NCBI GenBank assembly: GCA_015519985.1
Contig: WIAN01000068.1
Location: forward strand, 1-5,776
Source: Candidatus Woesearchaeota archaeon
GTDB lineage: Archaea; Nanobdellota; Nanobdellia; Woesearchaeales; WAPJ01
Reading direction: 5' to 3'
DNA length: 5,776 bases
Each line of letters starts with the position of its first letter. Position 1 is the stretch's first letter. This document shows, in pieces, positions 4,283 through 5,776 of the stretch. A program made the position numbers and the translations under genes. Below the pieces are notes generated by a model. That model did not search any database. It was given only the letters and a program-made list of their open reading frames with translations, and was not told where the DNA came from.

Positions 4283-4711
4283 ATGGTAAATGAAGAACAA
4301 ATTTTAGAAGCTGTTGAATTAGCGAGAAAAACTGGAAAAATAAAAAAAGGAACAAATGAAGCTACAAAAGCATTAGAAAGAGGAAATGCAAAATTAGTTG
4401 TTTATGCAAAAGATGCAAATCCAAAAGAAATAGTAATGCACATTCCACTATTAGCAAAAGAAAAAAACATTCCTGTATTTGAAGTTTCACAAAAAGCTGA
4501 ATTAGGAGCAGCAGCAGGATTAGAAGTTTCAACAGTAGCAGTAGCAATAATAGATGCTGGAGAAGCAAAAGACATAATATTAGAATTACAAGCAGAAAAT
4601 AATAGTGAAGAAAAAGCAGAAAAAAAAGAAGAGAAAACAGAAAATAAAGAAACAGAAGAAAAAAGTAGTGAAGAAGACAAAACAGAAGAAAGTGAAGAAA
4701 CAAAAGAATAA
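4283..4711 (+). CDS. rpl7ae: Ribosomal protein L7Ae
   Basis: This RNA-binding protein of the 50S subunit recognises kink-turns. In archaea it is also the core protein of C/D and H/ACA guide RNPs and of RNase P. The start is fixed by AGGAGG (4269-4274), eight bases upstream. The domain spans residues about 1-104 and has the diagnostic [14 protein letters not shown] (21-34), whose G-N-E-K residues contact the kink-turn, and the later [15 protein letters not shown] (75-89), which lines the RNA-binding loop. Family members usually end at about 117-125 residues; this one has 142, because a tail from about 105 to 142 consists almost entirely of E, K, T, S and N and is probably disordered. It is the first gene of the L7Ae-S28e-L24e-ndk operon. 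The structured element at 4111-4166 could mediate autoregulation; this is inferred. Confidence 0.96.
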   Translation: MVNEEQILEAVELARKTGKIKKGTNEATKALERGNAKLVVYAKDANPKEIVMHIPLLAKEKNIPVFEVSQKAELGAAAGLEVSTVAVAIIDAGEAKDIILELQAENNSEEKAEKKEEKTENKETEEKSSEEDKTEESEETKE

Positions 4712-4808
4712 AAAAATAAACAATAAAAAAATAGTATTAACAAAATCAAATTAAAAAAACAAATCAGTTAAAAAAAATACAAACAAAATAATTATTGAGG
4801 TTAAAAAA

Positions 4809-5075
4809 ATGGCTGCGCCATCAAAATCAAATACAAAAAAACAAGAAGAAAAATCAAATTTATTTTCTGAAGCAGTACCAGCAAGAGTAGAAGAAATAGT
4901 AGGAAGAACAGGAACAAGAGGAGAAGCAACACAAGTAAGATGTAAAGTATTAGCAGGAAGAGATCAAAACAAAATATTAAGAAGAAATGTAAAAGGACCA
5001 GTAAGAGTAGGAGACATATTAATGTTAAGAGAAACAGAAATAGAAGCAAGACCATTAAACACAGGAAGAAAATAA
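4809..5075 (+). CDS. rps28e: Ribosomal protein S28e
   Basis: This small-subunit protein, found only in archaea and eukaryotes, is a compact beta barrel near the mRNA exit region. The 88-residue product contains the family core [20 protein letters not shown] (25-44), then [23 protein letters not shown] and LRETEIEA, in the usual order. Typical family length is about 70; the extra residues are a polar N-terminal extension (about 1-20, Lys/Ser/Gln-rich). The start is supported by GAGGT (4797-4801), seven bases before the ATG, and no other in-frame ATG precedes the core. It lies 97 bases after L7Ae across an A-rich spacer that has no oligo-T terminator, consistent with one operon. Codon use is extreme: of the 77 codons that could end in A, 74 do, and all 11 arginines are AGA. 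Confidence 0.97.
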   Translation: MAAPSKSNTKKQEEKSNLFSEAVPARVEEIVGRTGTRGEATQVRCKVLAGRDQNKILRRNVKGPVRVGDILMLRETEIEARPLNTGRK

Positions 5076-5088
5076 AAAAATAAAAAAA

Positions 5089-5140
5089 TTTTAAAACAAT
5101 TACTTTAATAACAATTTCAATGTTGTAATAATCATTTTTT
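5089..5140 (+). promoter_or_regulatory. T-rich spacer before L24e, possible internal promoter or T6 tract
   Basis: Unlike the other A-rich spacers of this operon, this 106-base gap contains TTTTAAAAC (5089-5097), a T6 tract (5135-5140) and a mixed middle section. TTTTAAAA could be a weak TATA box giving a start near 5118, with a leader to the AGGTG site of L24e; the T6 could thin out transcription. Neither is proved by sequence alone. Confidence 0.25.
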
Positions 5141-5181
5141 CAATCATAACAAAATTAAAAAAATATTAAAGGTGTAAAAAT

Positions 5182-5391
5182 ATGAAATGCTCATTTTGTG
5201 GAAAAGAAATACCTAAAGGAACAGGAATAATGTATGTTCAAAAAACTGGAAAAATATTATATTTTTGCAGTAGAAAATGTGAAAAAAATATGATTGTTTT
5301 AAAAAGAAAACCAAGAACAACAAAATTCACAGAAGAATATCACGAGTTAAAAAGAAAAAGATTAGAAACAGAAGCTCATAAAACACAATAA
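5182..5391 (+). CDS. rpl24e: Ribosomal protein L24e
   Basis: This zinc-binding protein of the 50S subunit is found in archaea and eukaryotes. The 69-residue product starts [15 protein letters not shown] and has the four zinc ligands C3, C6, C29 and C33 (CxxC and CxxxC), followed by a basic tail (KRKPRTTKF and ELKRKR) that binds rRNA. Length is normal for the archaeal form, which lacks the eukaryotic C-terminal extension. AGGTG (5170-5174), seven bases before the ATG, supports the start. It sits 106 bases after S28e and 81 bases before ndk, the usual archaeal order. The stop codon lies within a short tandem repeat, two copies of ACACAATAA and then a related GATACAATAA (5383-5410), with no apparent function. 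Confidence 0.97.
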   Translation: MKCSFCGKEIPKGTGIMYVQKTGKILYFCSRKCEKNMIVLKRKPRTTKFTEEYHELKRKRLETEAHKTQ

Positions 5392-5472
5392 ACACAATAA
5401 GATACAATAAAAAAATAAAATAATTAAAAATCAAATAAATAAAAGAATAAAATCAAAACCAAGGGTGTTATA

Positions 5473-5776
5473 ATGATAGAAAGAACATTTGTAATGTTAA
5501 AGCCAGATGCAGTGCAAAGACAATTAGTAGGAAGAATAATACAAAGATTTGAAGATGCAGGATTAAAAATAGTAGGAATGAAAATGCAATATATAGATGA
5601 AGAATTCTCAAAAAAACATTATAAAGATCATGTTGATAAACCTTTCTTTAAAGGTTTAGACGAATTTGTAAGAGAAGGACCTGTAATTGCAATTGTAATA
5701 GAAGGAATTAATGCTATAGAAAATGTAAGAAGAATAGTTGGAAGTACAGAACCAAAATCAGCAATGCCAGGAACAA
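5473..5776 (+). CDS. ndk: Nucleoside diphosphate kinase, cut by the right edge
   Basis: This enzyme moves the gamma phosphate from ATP to other nucleoside diphosphates through a phosphohistidine, in the cytoplasm. The window holds the first 101 residues of about 140-150. Visible conserved residues are ERTFVMLKPDAVQR with K10; Y50; F58 in KPFFKGL; R86 in VRRIVG; and T92 in GSTEPKSAMPGT, which match the nucleotide-binding residues of the family. The catalytic histidine, in the NxxHGSD segment, lies beyond the window, so activity cannot be confirmed here. The start follows GGGTG (5463-5467) by five bases. It is the fourth gene of the operon; in many archaea infB (aIF5B) comes next. The truncation is caused by the window end, not by mutation, as the frame is intact. 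Confidence 0.97.
   Translation, partial: MIERTFVMLKPDAVQRQLVGRIIQRFEDAGLKIVGMKMQYIDEEFSKKHYKDHVDKPFFKGLDEFVREGPVIAIVIEGINAIENVRRIVGSTEPKSAMPGT

Noticed and set aside
4362..4749. Two minus-strand frames of 113 and 115 codons, rich in Leu, Phe and Ser
   Set aside because: They are antisense shadows of the L7Ae gene, whose A-rich codons read as T-rich Leu/Phe/Ser codons on the other strand; they have no ribosome binding site or sensible composition.
1..5776. CRISPR array, insertion sequence, prophage or defence system
   Set aside because: No regularly spaced repeats, transposase, terminal inverted repeats, integrase or nuclease genes are present; the content is core translation and housekeeping.

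Overview
The window reads as a stretch of a strongly AT-rich archaeal chromosome, with every recognisable gene on the + strand. The archaeal evidence is direct: a tRNA with an intron in a bulge-helix-bulge fold, no encoded CCA ends, TATA boxes about 27 bases before genes that start at or near the predicted transcript end, an archaeal-type glutamyl-tRNA synthetase, and the ribosomal proteins L7Ae, S28e and L24e followed by ndk. Very high AT, tight spacing and small proteins of unknown family fit a reduced DPANN lineage (Woesearchaeota/Pacearchaeota-like). That placement is inference; no single gene proves it.

Layout. Positions 1-147 are AT-only intergenic DNA with a promoter. 148-531 encodes a small protein I do not recognise. 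596-723 is a CAU-anticodon tRNA, probably elongator Met, with a 53-nt intron, and 736-820 is tRNA-Ser(GGA). 945-1265 encodes an MIP18/DUF59 protein, and 23 bases later a TTG-started gltX (1289-3034) follows behind a Shine-Dalgarno site, so these two look like one transcript. 3153-3332 encodes a 59-residue single histone-fold protein. A run of oligo-T tracts separates it from 3496-4062, a second unrecognised protein with its own TATA box.

The last third is the translation operon: L7Ae (4283-4711), S28e (4809-5075), L24e (5182-5391) and ndk (5473 to beyond the right edge), each with a ribosome binding site. This order is a known archaeal arrangement, usually continued by infB. The first gene is preceded by a 220-base intergenic region. 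It holds a TATA box identical to the tRNA promoter's and, at the predicted transcript start, a compact and relatively GC-rich element with two hairpins (about 4111-4166). The first hairpin has a GUAA tetraloop and is closed by tandem G-A mismatches, as in kink-turns, the RNA fold that L7Ae binds. It may be an L7Ae-responsive leader or an independent small RNA; this is the most interesting part of the window.

Two initiation styles coexist. First genes of transcripts (148, 945, 3496) lack a Shine-Dalgarno site and sit where a leaderless mRNA would start. Downstream genes, the histone gene and L7Ae have GAGG/GGTG-type sites. Codon use is extreme, with AGA for arginine and A-ending codons dominating in the ribosomal protein genes.
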